DNA from: a virus
IMG/VR virus record: IMGVR_UViG_3300037245_000471
Coordinates: 1 to 34,554 of that record
Direction: 5' to 3' (one strand)
DNA: 34,554 nucleotides
Part shown: positions 1 to 7,229 of the stretch, piece by piece
Position numbering within the stretch: the stretch's first letter is position 1
Layout: each line of letters starts with the position of its first letter
Position numbers and translations under genes: made by a program
The notes under the pieces: generated by a model
Databases searched by the model: none
Seen by the model: only the letters and a program-made list of their open reading frames with translations
Told to the model about the DNA's origin: nothing

Positions 1-127
1 CAACCATGTCAAGTTACCAAACTCTTCATTGACTGCATCGACAGTACCGCAAACCATCTTGCTGTGTTCTGCCTGGATCTTGCCGGTTTGATAATACTTC
101 TCAAGACTACCGTGTATATCAGTTCCG
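1..127. repeat. Terminal direct repeat, left copy (circular assembly overlap)
   Basis: Bases 1-127 are identical to 34428-34554. The reading frame of the nuclease gene continues across the join, so the ends represent the same place on a circle of 34,427 bp. A length of exactly 127 matches the largest default k-mer of a common short-read assembler, which argues for an assembly overlap rather than physical phage ends. Confidence 0.95.
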
Positions 128-435
128 CGTTGTGCTGCGTCCTTGGCCTGTTCTGATGCGTCCTGTATGCAACGCTTCGCGTAATCGTCAAGGCTTTCAC
201 CGTCAACGCGTGGCAACGTCAATGCAGACATAAGCAGGTTGTTTTGCTTCCACCTCTCAAGCCCTGGTTTTGCAACGATTGACATAACGGTAGTGACTGA
301 GGGGAATAGGTGCAGTTTCTTGGCATCGCGCAGAGTTGTACCGCGCATTCCTTTTGACTTGTCGGCATACGGGACTTCGTATGCTGTGCCGCCTTTCCTG
401 TCGTACCAGTGACCAGACTCGCTTGCTATCTTCAT
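1..435 (-). CDS. RecB-like PD-(D/E)XK exonuclease, N-terminal part (continues at right edge)
   Basis: This is the first 145 codons of a 257-residue nuclease whose remainder lies at 34089-34427. The start ATG at 435 overlaps the stop of the gene before it. The N-terminal part holds the RecB/Cas4-type motif around residues 104-112 (RGTDIHGSLE, with the conserved His). The catalytic Asp and Asp-x-Lys motifs are in the other piece. In phages such nucleases resect double-stranded ends to give 3' single strands for an annealing protein, and here the next gene encodes exactly such a protein (ERF). Together they should form a Red-like recombination pair, used for repair, concatemer formation or circularisation. 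Identification rests on motif order; the exact family is uncertain. Confidence 0.85.
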   Translation of the reverse strand, partial: MKIASESGHWYDRKGGTAYEVPYADKSKGMRGTTLRDAKKLHLFPSVTTVMSIVAKPGLERWKQNNLLMSALTLPRVDGESLDDYAKRCIQDASEQAKDAAQRGTDIHGSLEKYYQTGKIQAEHSKMVCGTVDAVNEEFGNLTWL

Positions 436-656
436 TCCTCCAACCTCCCTATAATTTCTTCCCGTTGCTCTCGGCTCAACGACTTGTCTAGCTGATGCTC
501 GGTATAAGTTGTCTCTCCGTCAATGGCATCGCCAAGAAACTCAACGACGATATTCACGCCGCCTGAGAGAATCAGACCCATCGTACATGCGAAAACTACT
601 ACCATTGCAAACCACAGCAGGAAGCCGCTTTGTGGTGTCTGCCGTTTGGTGGTCAT
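432..656 (-). CDS. Small single-span membrane protein
   Basis: A 74-residue protein with one clear hydrophobic segment at about residues 11-33, a short basic N-terminus and an acidic, charged C-terminal half ending in a probable helix. The topology is probably N-in or a signal anchor. Its ATG overlaps the stop of the preceding gene as ATGA, and its stop overlaps the start of the nuclease gene, so it is translated within the early operon. I do not recognise the family. Small early membrane proteins in phages often act in superinfection exclusion or host takeover, but nothing in the sequence shows this. Confidence 0.7.
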   Translation of the reverse strand: MTTKRQTPQSGFLLWFAMVVVFACTMGLILSGGVNIVVEFLGDAIDGETTYTEHQLDKSLSREQREEIIGRLEE

Positions 657-958
657 GGTGTGTCACCGTAGGCCTTGGATACTGCTGTATCCCAAGGTTG
701 CACAGTGAATGTGTCTGGATCATAGTCGCCTGAGAGTATCCCGTTAACTAAATCAATGGCCTCCTCAAGCGCCTCCAGCAACTCAGGAGCTGCGGCTATT
801 AGGTGGCCGTTGGCTTGGCGTTGTTCTAGCGTCTCAGTCGGGCCACAAGAGCATACCTCCTGTAGTGTCGTGCCACGCAGTCTTGCGTCAATGTAGATTG
901 TACCTGACTGTGGCTGGTTCTGTTCCCACGGGCCCGGCGTAAACTTCTTTTCTCTCAT
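653..958 (-). CDS. Conserved phage protein with TPGPW / LIAAAPELLEALE motifs
   Basis: A 101-residue protein of a type very common in phages of enteric and related bacteria. The N-terminus has TPGPWE and the middle has NGHLIAAAPELLEALEEA, the signature of this family. The function is unknown. It lies in the early operon, overlapping its downstream neighbour by four bases (ATGA) and its upstream neighbour similarly. It has two cysteines (CSCG) near residue 37 but no full zinc site. The motif is recognisable enough to be sure it is a real gene. Confidence 0.8.
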   Translation of the reverse strand: MREKKFTPGPWEQNQPQSGTIYIDARLRGTTLQEVCSCGPTETLEQRQANGHLIAAAPELLEALEEAIDLVNGILSGDYDPDTFTVQPWDTAVSKAYGDTP

Positions 959-1278
959 GGCATCGACTCCTTGGCTTTGGTGATAACGCTATAGGCCAAA
1001 TGTAGAGCAGCGTTGGCATCCGTGCCGCGTGTCTCAGATATACAATCTACCAAGCATTGCAACGACTCAGACAACTCACCAACCAACTCAACCAGACCAC
1101 CGTCAAGCAAGCCTTTCAGCTTCACGGTCAAGTCCTGCTCGTTTTCAAGGTCTGCCTCCAGCTCGTTGATGCGATACTCAAGGGCTGTGACAAGTGCGTC
1201 TGCTTCAAGTCCAGCAGCTTGGCGTGATGCCTTTACGAAATCCTTGCGCTCTTTGATGTCTTCGGCGAATGTTGTCAT
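955..1278 (-). CDS. Coiled-coil hypothetical protein
   Basis: A 107-residue acidic protein with a long helical stretch (about residues 25-60) rich in Leu, Glu and Lys at heptad-like spacing, probably a coiled coil. The C-terminal half contains two cysteines and a further helix. I do not recognise the family. It sits between the zinc-ribbon gene and the TPGPW gene, overlapping both by about four bases, which supports co-translation in the early operon. Confidence 0.7.
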   Translation of the reverse strand: MTTFAEDIKERKDFVKASRQAAGLEADALVTALEYRINELEADLENEQDLTVKLKGLLDGGLVELVGELSESLQCLVDCISETRGTDANAALHLAYSVITKAKESMP

Positions 1279-1502
1279 GATGTCACCGTGACTGGACCTG
1301 TTCCATAATCGTTCTTTACTTTAGGATTCTCACCTGCACGATTAAGTCCGCACTTAACGCAAGTCATAGCAGGAATAACGTTGTTGTGATAGAAGCTGTC
1401 ATCGTACCCTGTTGTAAGTTTGTTGGTGTTCCCGCAATGCTCACACACCATGATTGCGTGAAAGTCGAAACGGCTTTGGTTTGTCATCTCCTGGATTCTC
1501 AT
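1275..1502 (-). CDS. Small zinc-ribbon protein
   Basis: A 75-residue protein with two CxxC knuckles, CEHC at about residues 20-23 and CVKC at about 48-51, separated by about 25 residues. This spacing is typical of a zinc ribbon. The ends are polar and probably flexible. It is the second gene after the early promoter, directly behind the HTH regulator and overlapping it by four bases. Zinc ribbons of this size in phages often bind nucleic acid or a host protein; the actual partner is not visible. Confidence 0.75.
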   Translation of the reverse strand: MRIQEMTNQSRFDFHAIMVCEHCGNTNKLTTGYDDSFYHNNVIPAMTCVKCGLNRAGENPKVKNDYGTGPVTVTS

Positions 1503-1750
1503 GACTCCCCCTTCAACTCTTCGGCCTCTATCAACTGCTTGCGAACAGCGATAAACAAAGTCCGGTCAGTTTGCTTGACGGTCTTCTTCTTCTTGCCTTT
1601 GTACCAGCTGGAGATTGTGTTGGTGCTGCAGTCCATATAGTCAGCCCATTCTTGACGTGACCATCCAGACCTGTCGATAAGATCAGGGATTTCGTCTGCG
1701 TTGAAAAGTTCCATTGTGCCGCCTTTGATGCCTTTGATTGACTGGTTCAT
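1499..1750 (-). CDS. Helix-turn-helix transcriptional regulator
   Basis: An 83-residue protein whose centre (residues about 18-55) reads as an HTH of the XRE/CII general type: an amphipathic helix, the segment SRQEWADYMDCSTNTISSW and a very basic KGKKKK stretch after the recognition helix. The ATG at 1750 is preceded by a strong Shine-Dalgarno (GGAGG, 4-5 nt away); an internal ATG 12 codons later is less likely. It is the first gene after the promoter at 1778-1806, and a palindrome overlaps the -10 of that promoter, so autoregulation is a reasonable inference. It lacks the size and C-terminal domain of a lambda CI-type repressor and is more Cro- or CII-like. Confidence 0.75.
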   Translation of the reverse strand: MNQSIKGIKGGTMELFNADEIPDLIDRSGWSRQEWADYMDCSTNTISSWYKGKKKKTVKQTDRTLFIAVRKQLIEAEELKGES

Positions 1751-1762
1751 GTTGCCTCCGTG

Positions 1763-1784
1763 TTAAAAGTTAATCAACTTATAA
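1763..1784 (-). promoter_or_regulatory. Palindromic operator overlapping the early -10
   Basis: A 22-bp dyad in which 9 of 11 base pairs are symmetric, with core arms AAGTT and AACTT around GATT. It covers the -10 and the start point of the early promoter, immediately before the HTH gene, as expected for a self-controlled operator. Binding by the adjacent regulator is inference. Confidence 0.55.
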
Positions 1785-1806
1785 CAAGGAAAAGGCAAGG
1801 TGTCAA
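1778..1806 (-). promoter_or_regulatory. Early sigma70-type promoter
   Basis: The -35 is TTGACA (1806-1801), a perfect consensus, followed by a 17-bp spacer and the -10 TATAAG (1783-1778). The start point would fall about 20 bp before the ATG of the HTH regulator. It lies in the short gap after the last late gene. No intrinsic terminator is visible between that gene and this promoter, so late transcripts may read through. Confidence 0.8.
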
Positions 1807-1855
1807 CAAGGAAATACAAGGAGAAGTGGTTTTTGTAGAATTATACTAGGGGGAT

Positions 1856-2212
1856 TTAAAACAGGAAGGAGTAGAACATTGAGCCGCCTTTGCTGACGCC
1901 TTGGTAATACAGGAAAGCACGGGCGTATCTGAATCGACGGAAGAACCCGCCATGATTGTTTATCTTGGCCTTGATGTTTCTATACATGCGCTTGTCGGCC
2001 ACTTCTTTTTTTGTCTTGGTGTAATAGTCGTAGTCGTGGATATCGAAGCAGTCGGTCATGCTCAGACCCCACATCGTGTCAGGCACTAACCAGCCCCAAC
2101 CTTTCGGGCCGCCGCCGTTGCAGATTTTGGCTTTCCGTTCTGGCGTTAAACTCCAGAAGGTAGTAGGGGCTTCAAGTAGTCCTCTTGTTTCTACTGTTGG
2201 GATGTTCACCAC
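1856..2212 (-). CDS. Phospholipase A2-like phage protein
   Basis: A 118-residue protein with a Gly-rich segment (NGGGPKGWGW, residues 32-41) followed by DCFDIHDYDYY (residues 54-64). A Gly-rich calcium loop and a Cys...His-Asp...Tyr helix are the hallmarks of the phospholipase A2 fold; here His59-Asp60 would be the catalytic pair. The second half is basic and aromatic. It is the last gene of the late operon, overlapping the end of the M15 endolysin gene. Such an enzyme could attack phospholipid during lysis or virion release. The family is often annotated only as a hypothetical phage protein, and the enzymatic role is inference from the motif. Confidence 0.5.
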   Translation of the reverse strand: MVNIPTVETRGLLEAPTTFWSLTPERKAKICNGGGPKGWGWLVPDTMWGLSMTDCFDIHDYDYYTKTKKEVADKRMYRNIKAKINNHGGFFRRFRYARAFLYYQGVSKGGSMFYSFLF

Positions 2213-2595
2213 CTGGCCCCTCCATTAGTGCGCGTGTCTAAATGCGTAAACTTTGGATACTTGCCTATCCCGTATTTACCCGGATACTTTTCGTCAAGGT
2301 GCTTATAAACCTTTGCCGGTGCAACGTTGGCAATCCTGAAATCTAAAGCCCTACCCTTCGGATGATAGCTTCCGTCATTGCTTCCAGGCCCACCATCAGA
2401 CACAGGTATTCTATTGTATTCAAGGCAACGGTTACCGCTCGATATGATAACCACCACTCTGTATCCCGCTTCCTCAGAGAAATGATCGCAACAAGCCTGG
2501 AGAACCTTTATCGTCTCTGTGTCGATAGAATCAGAGCAGCAACCGCATCGGCAAGCAACCTCGTATCTTGATATGTTTTTGGATAGGTTGCCCAT
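2206..2595 (-). CDS. Endolysin, peptidase M15 family (D-Ala-D-Ala carboxypeptidase fold)
   Basis: A 129-residue zinc peptidase. It carries SGNRCLEYNR, then SYHPKGRALDF (His78 and Asp85) and THLD (His118, Asp120), the His-Asp-His zinc ligand set and catalytic acid of M15A enzymes. This subfamily is widely used by phages as a small globular endolysin that cuts peptide cross-links in peptidoglycan. There is no signal peptide or wall-binding domain, so export should depend on a holin; holin-like genes are at 4968-5452. An N-terminal cysteine cluster (CRCGCC, residues 15-20) is typical of the phage members. The overlap with the downstream PLA2-like gene suggests a lysis cassette. Confidence 0.88.
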   Translation of the reverse strand: MGNLSKNISRYEVACRCGCCSDSIDTETIKVLQACCDHFSEEAGYRVVVIISSGNRCLEYNRIPVSDGGPGSNDGSYHPKGRALDFRIANVAPAKVYKHLDEKYPGKYGIGKYPKFTHLDTRTNGGARW

Positions 2596-2603
2596 TGGCT
2601 CAC

Positions 2604-3032
2604 TTATGGCGTGTACTGATTAACAAGATCCGTCAGAGTAGCAAACTCTTCCTTAGCTTTGTCAGATAGTGCCGGGACATTCAAAACACCGTCTGCATAC
2701 AGGAGTGCGAATACCTCAGTGATCAAGATAGCACTTGAAATAGTAGCCTGCTGGAGGTCTGAATCAATCCGCGACTTCTCTTTGGCAGCTATTTCTTGTG
2801 CTGTTAGAGATATAACGGTGAAAGCATAAACCTTGCCGCCTGTATCCACTATAATATCGGTTCTTTTCTCAACAGAAGAATCAACAGGAAGAACAATGTA
2901 TTCTTCAATACCCCAGTCAGACCACACAATAGTTTCAATCGGCTCCGCTTTACCTTCAGAAATAACACGATAGGCTTTATACGCTTTAGCAAGAGTGTTG
3001 TAGACTGTCTTTGTCAGTACGTGTACTTTCAT
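2604..3032 (-). CDS. Hypothetical protein after the lectin-domain gene
   Basis: A 142-residue protein with a mixed alpha/beta N-terminal half and a helical C-terminal half (residues about 75-142) with few charged clusters. I do not recognise a family. It lies between the LamG-like tail protein and the endolysin, where tail-fibre accessory proteins and chaperones are usual. The ATG at 3032 has GGAGTAAGT just upstream. A fibre-associated or assembly role is possible but is inferred from position only. Confidence 0.65.
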   Translation of the reverse strand: MKVHVLTKTVYNTLAKAYKAYRVISEGKAEPIETIVWSDWGIEEYIVLPVDSSVEKRTDIIVDTGGKVYAFTVISLTAQEIAAKEKSRIDSDLQQATISSAILITEVFALLYADGVLNVPALSDKAKEEFATLTDLVNQYTP

Positions 3033-3035
3033 TAC

Positions 3036-3716
3036 TTACTCCGTTCCATCGTAGGGGCCTGTAGGGGGTGTGAAGTCTGACGTATGACCTCCAACGCCTT
3101 TCTGTATTCTTAGCTCATCAATCCCATCAAGGGGGGCATTACCAGCCAGGTCAGTGCCAATACGCAACCCACTTGCCACACCAGTAATCACTCCTGTTTC
3201 AACAAGATTATTACCAACTCCGTTAACATATAAGTAAAGCACCCCTGCCGTTCTTGACATCTCAACGTGGTACCAAGAATCGTCAAGGGGAATAGTTCCT
3301 GCTAGTGTATTGACCCCTCGTATAAACGCGTTCAAGGTAGTCCCGCTCGAATATATTGCCCACTGGTTAGTCCCGGCCCCTTTTGAGACGGCTATAGCTA
3401 GCCCGGCATCTATGTTCCTGCCCCAGTAATCAATAGAAAACTCACCTGTGCCAAAATCGAAAGTCGTATCATCTGGGCCTATTAAGTTTCCACTGGCATT
3501 GAGTGCTGCTGCTGCTGTACCAAACTTCGGATCTGTCGTTTCTGTTGTAACAACGGGGTTATTAACACTAAACGTATGACCATAAAAACCATCATCCGTG
3601 AATACAGTACCACCATCAACCCCATCCATGTGCATTAATAAAGATAATGTACTTGGTATTACTCCTCCACTACTAGCGGGGGCATACAGTCCAGACTTCT
3701 TGTTAAATACGTCCAT
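3036..3716 (-). CDS. LamG / concanavalin A-like lectin domain protein (tail-associated)
   Basis: A 226-residue protein. From about residue 25 to 205 it reads as a LamG-type jelly roll: LLMHMDG near the start, the FDFGTGEFSIDYWGR strand pair, DSWYHVEMSRTAGVLYLYVNG and the closing GIDELRIQKG. Such domains bind carbohydrate and are common on phage tail fibres or decorated virions. The short N-terminus (residues 1-20) may attach it to another structural protein. Its ATG overlaps the stop of the 413-residue fibre-like gene. A role in host-surface recognition is inferred from domain and position. Confidence 0.75.
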   Translation of the reverse strand: MDVFNKKSGLYAPASSGGVIPSTLSLLMHMDGVDGGTVFTDDGFYGHTFSVNNPVVTTETTDPKFGTAAAALNASGNLIGPDDTTFDFGTGEFSIDYWGRNIDAGLAIAVSKGAGTNQWAIYSSGTTLNAFIRGVNTLAGTIPLDDSWYHVEMSRTAGVLYLYVNGVGNNLVETGVITGVASGLRIGTDLAGNAPLDGIDELRIQKGVGGHTSDFTPPTGPYDGTE

Positions 3717-4957
3717 TATCCTAAGCTCCCCGAAAGACGAAACACGAAAGCAGCCACAGTATCATCTACCAATTCGAGGACCGCACCACCCTTGGCTTTA
3801 ATGTCCAAAAAATCACCATCGCTTAGAATGGTTGCGTCTGCCGTTGCCAACTGAGCAACAGTAACAACACCACCTGACGGTGCGTATAGAGTTACGAACC
3901 ACCCAAGACTAAACTCCGATGTGTCTGCTGGTAAACTGAACGTTTTTGCTGCTCCTGTTTGTGGGAAAGAAATACCGCTGTTAACTGCAAGGAGAGTGTA
4001 GTCATCAGATTTTTCTACCACTAGACTTTTGCCGCCTGATACTGCATCATCAATGCTGATTGTAATCCCTGTTTTCTTGATGCCCTTCGCACCGTCATCA
4101 CCCACAACTATGGTTTGTGCGTCGACATTCTCAGCTGCGGTTACGTCACCACCACCTGCAGGCGTTGAGTAAACAAGAGTGTCACCACTTACCGTAGGTA
4201 CTTGCCCTTCAGTCCCGATCTGAAGCCGCGAAGGAAAGCCAGAACCATCACCTACAATCATGTCTCCTTCGGTGGTGGTAGTGTTAAAGAAAATGTAAGC
4301 GTTTTCGTCTATGCCTTGAGCGCGGACCATAAGAGTGCCGCTTGGAACTGCGTCTATTACAAATGCAACGGGTAAGCAAAGAGAAGGTTGTGAAGGTTTC
4401 ACATCCACAACCTCACCTACAACGGTAGGAGAGACATAAAGCACATCGCCATCGTTGAACGCAGACAGATCAAGACCCCTTACCTTACCGTCCTTCGTAA
4501 CTTTTCCGTCAGAGCTGTCTGCTATATTCTGGGTCGTAAAGCCTAGGAAAAACTTTGCATTAGCTGCGTCAGTCCCGTCCATTTTCCCAATCAGGATACG
4601 TCCAGACGCTCCGACAGTACCAATCGCCATAACCGGCGTTCCGTCTACAATGGTGCTGCCTGTTGTATTCCTGACGTGATAATGAAACTCTTGTCCCAAC
4701 TGGAGGGTTGCCTCACCTAACCCAAGGTCTGCTGTCTCTTCGTCTTCATTCCAGACAAGCTCGCCCTGTGCTGCAGTCTCACCTGCATTAACGTTTAGTT
4801 TAAATTTATCAATTCCAAGAACGCCGAGAACCTTGTTAAGGATGTTGGCAATGGTTGCCTTGAAGCTGTCACCGTCGTTTGTTTTCTGTATTTCCATCTC
4901 GTCAGTTGCAACCGGCGTTACCTCTTCGTCTAGTTGAAATATTGTTTTGTTTGCCAT
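3716..4957 (-). CDS. Tail fibre / virion surface protein
   Basis: A 413-residue protein rich in Gly, Thr, Val and Asp, with many short beta strands and almost no cysteine. The first 50 residues (FQLDEEVTPVATDEMEIQK) resemble N-termini of phage fibre proteins that start with a trimerising segment. The middle region (about 80-215) has repeated SGRILIG / GDVLYVSPTVVGE strands of the kind found in fibre shafts, and the end is a small beta domain. It follows the holin-like gene and precedes the lectin-domain gene. A structural, probably trimeric fibre is likely; receptor specificity cannot be read. Confidence 0.7.
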   Translation of the reverse strand: MANKTIFQLDEEVTPVATDEMEIQKTNDGDSFKATIANILNKVLGVLGIDKFKLNVNAGETAAQGELVWNEDEETADLGLGEATLQLGQEFHYHVRNTTGSTIVDGTPVMAIGTVGASGRILIGKMDGTDAANAKFFLGFTTQNIADSSDGKVTKDGKVRGLDLSAFNDGDVLYVSPTVVGEVVDVKPSQPSLCLPVAFVIDAVPSGTLMVRAQGIDENAYIFFNTTTTEGDMIVGDGSGFPSRLQIGTEGQVPTVSGDTLVYSTPAGGGDVTAAENVDAQTIVVGDDGAKGIKKTGITISIDDAVSGGKSLVVEKSDDYTLLAVNSGISFPQTGAAKTFSLPADTSEFSLGWFVTLYAPSGGVVTVAQLATADATILSDGDFLDIKAKGGAVLELVDDTVAAFVFRLSGSLG

Positions 4958-4967
4958 GGCTTGCTCC

Positions 4968-5162
4968 TTAATTCATAACGCTGAGAATAGCTGCGGCTGC
5001 TACTGTTGCCGTAATTGTGGCGATAATACCGACAGCCCATTTACGGGATGATTCTAGGCTCTTTAACCTTTCGTGCTTTCGTCCGTCACTCACAAGTAGC
5101 TCGGTCACGTCTTCGCTGATCTTGTCGACAACTTTATTTATCCTTATAAGGGTCTCTTCCAT
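4968..5162 (-). CDS. Holin-like membrane protein (XhlA-type layout)
   Basis: A 64-residue protein with an N-terminal amphipathic helix or coiled coil (residues 1-38, including HERLKSLESSRKW) followed by one hydrophobic segment (about 41-61) rich in Ala, Ile and Thr. This layout, a soluble coil then a C-terminal transmembrane helix, is that of XhlA-type hemolysin/holin proteins. It lies three bases after a second membrane gene and a few genes before the endolysin. Holin function is probable but rests on topology and neighbourhood; a spanin-like or antiholin role is possible. Confidence 0.55.
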   Translation of the reverse strand: MEETLIRINKVVDKISEDVTELLVSDGRKHERLKSLESSRKWAVGIIATITATVAAAAILSVMN

Positions 5163-5164
5163 AT

Positions 5165-5452
5165 CTACTCCAAGTCCCGCAGTCTTTTCTGAATGCGCTC
5201 TATCTGACCCTGAACTTTCGTTTTGTTTTTGTCTGTGCTTTCACGTAGCAAATCAACCTGCTCACTTACGTTTACTATCCCCACAGTATTACTTGACACC
5301 CCTGCTTGGATTGAAACTGCGACTGGGAATAGTGCCAACAGGAGAGCTACGGCAACGCTTGACAATGTGAGTAGGATGTTAATCTTGACGTTCATACCGC
5401 TATGCGCAGTGCAAGAAGTGTGCGGCGAGTCTTCCATTCTTCGTCCTCCCAT
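5165..5452 (-). CDS. Membrane protein with C-terminal coiled coil, lysis-associated
   Basis: A protein of up to 95 residues with one hydrophobic segment (about residues 25-48 from the first ATG) followed by a charged coiled coil (about 60-95). Starts at codon 1 (AGGAGG 5 nt upstream) or codon 6 (GGAGG 7 nt upstream) are both well supported; a start at codon 20 is also possible. Its topology is the mirror image of the following gene (membrane then coil, instead of coil then membrane). The two may work together as holin/antiholin, or this may be an inner-membrane spanin-like subunit. No lipobox partner is visible. Confidence 0.55.
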   Translation of the reverse strand: MGGRRMEDSPHTSCTAHSGMNVKINILLTLSSVAVALLLALFPVAVSIQAGVSSNTVGIVNVSEQVDLLRESTDKNKTKVQGQIERIQKRLRDLE

Positions 5453-5463
5453 ATAGCCTCCTG

Positions 5464-5988
5464 TTAGGAAACTCTGGTTACAATTAAAGATCCCTGAGTT
5501 GGCGTGATAGTAGTACCGCCGTCAGGCGAGGAAACAAACACATTGATTTTATCGTTTACGGCACAAGTTATAAGCGCCTCAAGTGGACCAGAGCCAACAT
5601 CTGACCCTGTGCCTAGTTTACGCTCAAACCCATAATTTGTGCTAGTGGAATTAATGTAGATATCAATATCAAACGTTGCGTTGGAAGACCCAACAAAAGA
5701 TAAAGCACCGCTCACAAGGTAGTCGCCAGCTACAGAAATGGTTATGTCGTCTGTAGTGTGGTCTGGAACTGTGCCGCTTGCTATTCCGTTGGTATCGAAC
5801 CCTGTCAGCTTAACAGGCGTTGATGTTATACTGCCCTGGGCTGATGCTCCACCGTGAACAGAGATAGCACCATATCCACCAGACACCGAGACCAGAAGAT
5901 CGCGTATATCCTGCGGTGATATGTCACCTGTGACGTTGTCTGCAAGGAGTGCCAATAGTGCTGCTGTGGTTCTCTGTGTGTCTGACAT
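5464..5988 (-). CDS. Fibre protein with C1q-like beta-sandwich
   Basis: A 174-residue protein. The first 35 residues (LLADNVTGDISPQDIRDLLVS) match the N-terminal segment seen on many phage head or tail fibre proteins. The rest is a beta sandwich resembling the C1q/TNF-like fold often found on phage virions (GDYLVSGALSFVGSSNATF, then DIDIYINSTS). It is probably a trimeric decoration or fibre tip. It lies between the CGGC-motif protein and the holin-like pair, at the 3' part of the tail cluster. Confidence 0.7.
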   Translation of the reverse strand: MSDTQRTTAALLALLADNVTGDISPQDIRDLLVSVSGGYGAISVHGGASAQGSITSTPVKLTGFDTNGIASGTVPDHTTDDITISVAGDYLVSGALSFVGSSNATFDIDIYINSTSTNYGFERKLGTGSDVGSGPLEALITCAVNDKINVFVSSPDGGTTITPTQGSLIVTRVS

Positions 5989-5992
5989 TTTT

Positions 5993-6304
5993 CTACCCCT
6001 TAAAAGGAAACATCATGTTTAGTTTATCTTGTCTTTTTTTACATCCACCACAGGACTTCATCCCCACAGCGTTGGTAATCTTTGCTACAATATCGCCACC
6101 GCCACGCGCCTTGTTTAATGGTGTCCATGTTCCGCTTTTGAGCCACTTCATGTAATCGCTTAAGTACCACTTGTTGAACTTTAAAAACTCACGGATTCTT
6201 TCACGTCTTGAAATAACGCTATTGATATCTCCTGAGCCTATCAATGACATAAACTCTTCGTCTGACAAGCCCAAAGAATCGTATGTTACTTGGTTTATAT
6301 TCAT
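5993..6304 (-). CDS. Phage protein with C-terminal CGGC motif
   Basis: A 103-residue protein. I chose the ATG at 6304, which overlaps the previous stop as ATGA, over a GTG four codons earlier. It is mostly helical and basic and ends with KSCGGCKKRQDKLN, a C-terminal CGGC-KR motif found on various small phage virion-region proteins of unknown role. The conserved Cys pair could bind metal or form a disulfide. Its position between tail and fibre genes suggests a tail-assembly or connector role, but this is not shown. Confidence 0.65.
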   Translation of the reverse strand: MNINQVTYDSLGLSDEEFMSLIGSGDINSVISRRERIREFLKFNKWYLSDYMKWLKSGTWTPLNKARGGGDIVAKITNAVGMKSCGGCKKRQDKLNMMFPFKG

Positions 6305-6978
6305 GGGCAGCGCCACTCATAGTCTGACGTGTTTGTAACGTGACCAATGCAAGTTAGACCGCCCAAACTACCACACGGTCCTGCAAGAGTTGGTGGCACA
6401 ACATCGCAATAAACATATCCTAGTAAGGCCCACCCTGGATCGATGCAAACAACATCTTCTTGTAACCTTGTTGTCCCGCTTATCAGAAAGGTTTGTATGT
6501 CTGTTGGGTTGTTACATGCACCAACATTCTCTTTGTTTTCGCAATCATCTTGGCTAATACTAGGTGCTTGGTTTGGATGGTTAGCTATAAGCTGCCACAC
6601 ACCACCTGTTAGCCTTACGGTTAAATTTGATCTATTACCACAAGTATCTGTTGCTGTGACAACGCCGCCCCTATCGTCACCCGGAGAAACGCACGAGCCT
6701 ATGGATGTTATCTCGCCACTATCGTCTATGCCTCCTGAATCGAAGGACCACGAATAAGGTGGGAAACCTCCGGTGGCAGTGTAAACATCCCCTACATTAC
6801 AATCTATATCTCCTGCTATTATAAGATTAGAGGCTTGATCGCATTTATCTGTCCTGTCGTCTCCATCACACACCCGAATGTCATCAGGAGTGATTGTGTC
6901 TTCGCCTTCACAAACTATGATGTCGGACGGTGTTGATCCTGTGCTGTTTTCGTCAGTGCATACTTTAATGTCACTCAC
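6301..6978 (-). CDS. Cysteine-rich extracellular-type tail protein
   Basis: A 225-residue protein with about 18 cysteines spread along its length, acidic N-terminal repeats (the patterns DIKVC, DIIVC and DIRVC with Glu/Asp-rich spacers) and an Ig-like stretch around residues 50-125 (GGFPPYSWSFDSGG, then GVVTATDTCGNRSNLTV). The start is GTG, overlapping the previous stop as GTGA. The cysteine content is very unlike its neighbours and suggests disulfides formed after release. It lies among tail-tip genes and is probably exposed on the virion. The family is not recognised. Confidence 0.6.
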   Translation of the reverse strand: MSDIKVCTDENSTGSTPSDIIVCEGEDTITPDDIRVCDGDDRTDKCDQASNLIIAGDIDCNVGDVYTATGGFPPYSWSFDSGGIDDSGEITSIGSCVSPGDDRGGVVTATDTCGNRSNLTVRLTGGVWQLIANHPNQAPSISQDDCENKENVGACNNPTDIQTFLISGTTRLQEDVVCIDPGWALLGYVYCDVVPPTLAGPCGSLGGLTCIGHVTNTSDYEWRCP

Positions 6979-7229
6979 AACAAGAAAGACCTTTCTGCGG
7001 CAAACGGTGAATACGTGCTATCGCCTGTTATAGTGTAGACTTTCTTGTCCGTCCTGACCTCAACTGTTGACCCATTCTCGAAAGTAGCACCTGCTGTTTT
7101 ACCAGCCCTTACTATCTGACCCTTCGGAGTCCTGACCGTGGCTGACGTATCAAGGTCGTTAATAACCTCGCACATCAATATGTTCTGTTGGTCAATGTTT
7201 AGTATCTGCTTTGTTCTTCTTAGACTCAT
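6975..7229 (-). CDS. Small beta-rich tail-region protein
   Basis: An 84-residue basic protein predicted as short beta strands (ATVRTPKGQIVRAGKTAG, then KKVYTITGDS). It overlaps the stop of the 672-residue tail protein (ATGA) and the GTG start of the cysteine-rich protein. I do not recognise a family. The position suggests a small tail or baseplate component. Confidence 0.6.
   Translation of the reverse strand: MSLRRTKQILNIDQQNILMCEVINDLDTSATVRTPKGQIVRAGKTAGATFENGSTVEVRTDKKVYTITGDSTYSPFAAERSFLL

Noticed and set aside
1-127. Physical terminal repeats like those of T7
   Set aside because: The length equals a common assembler k-mer and the repeat lies in mid-gene.
1499-1750. Lysogeny module with CI-like repressor
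   Set aside because: Only a small HTH protein is present; no integrase, excisionase or divergent repressor promoter is seen.
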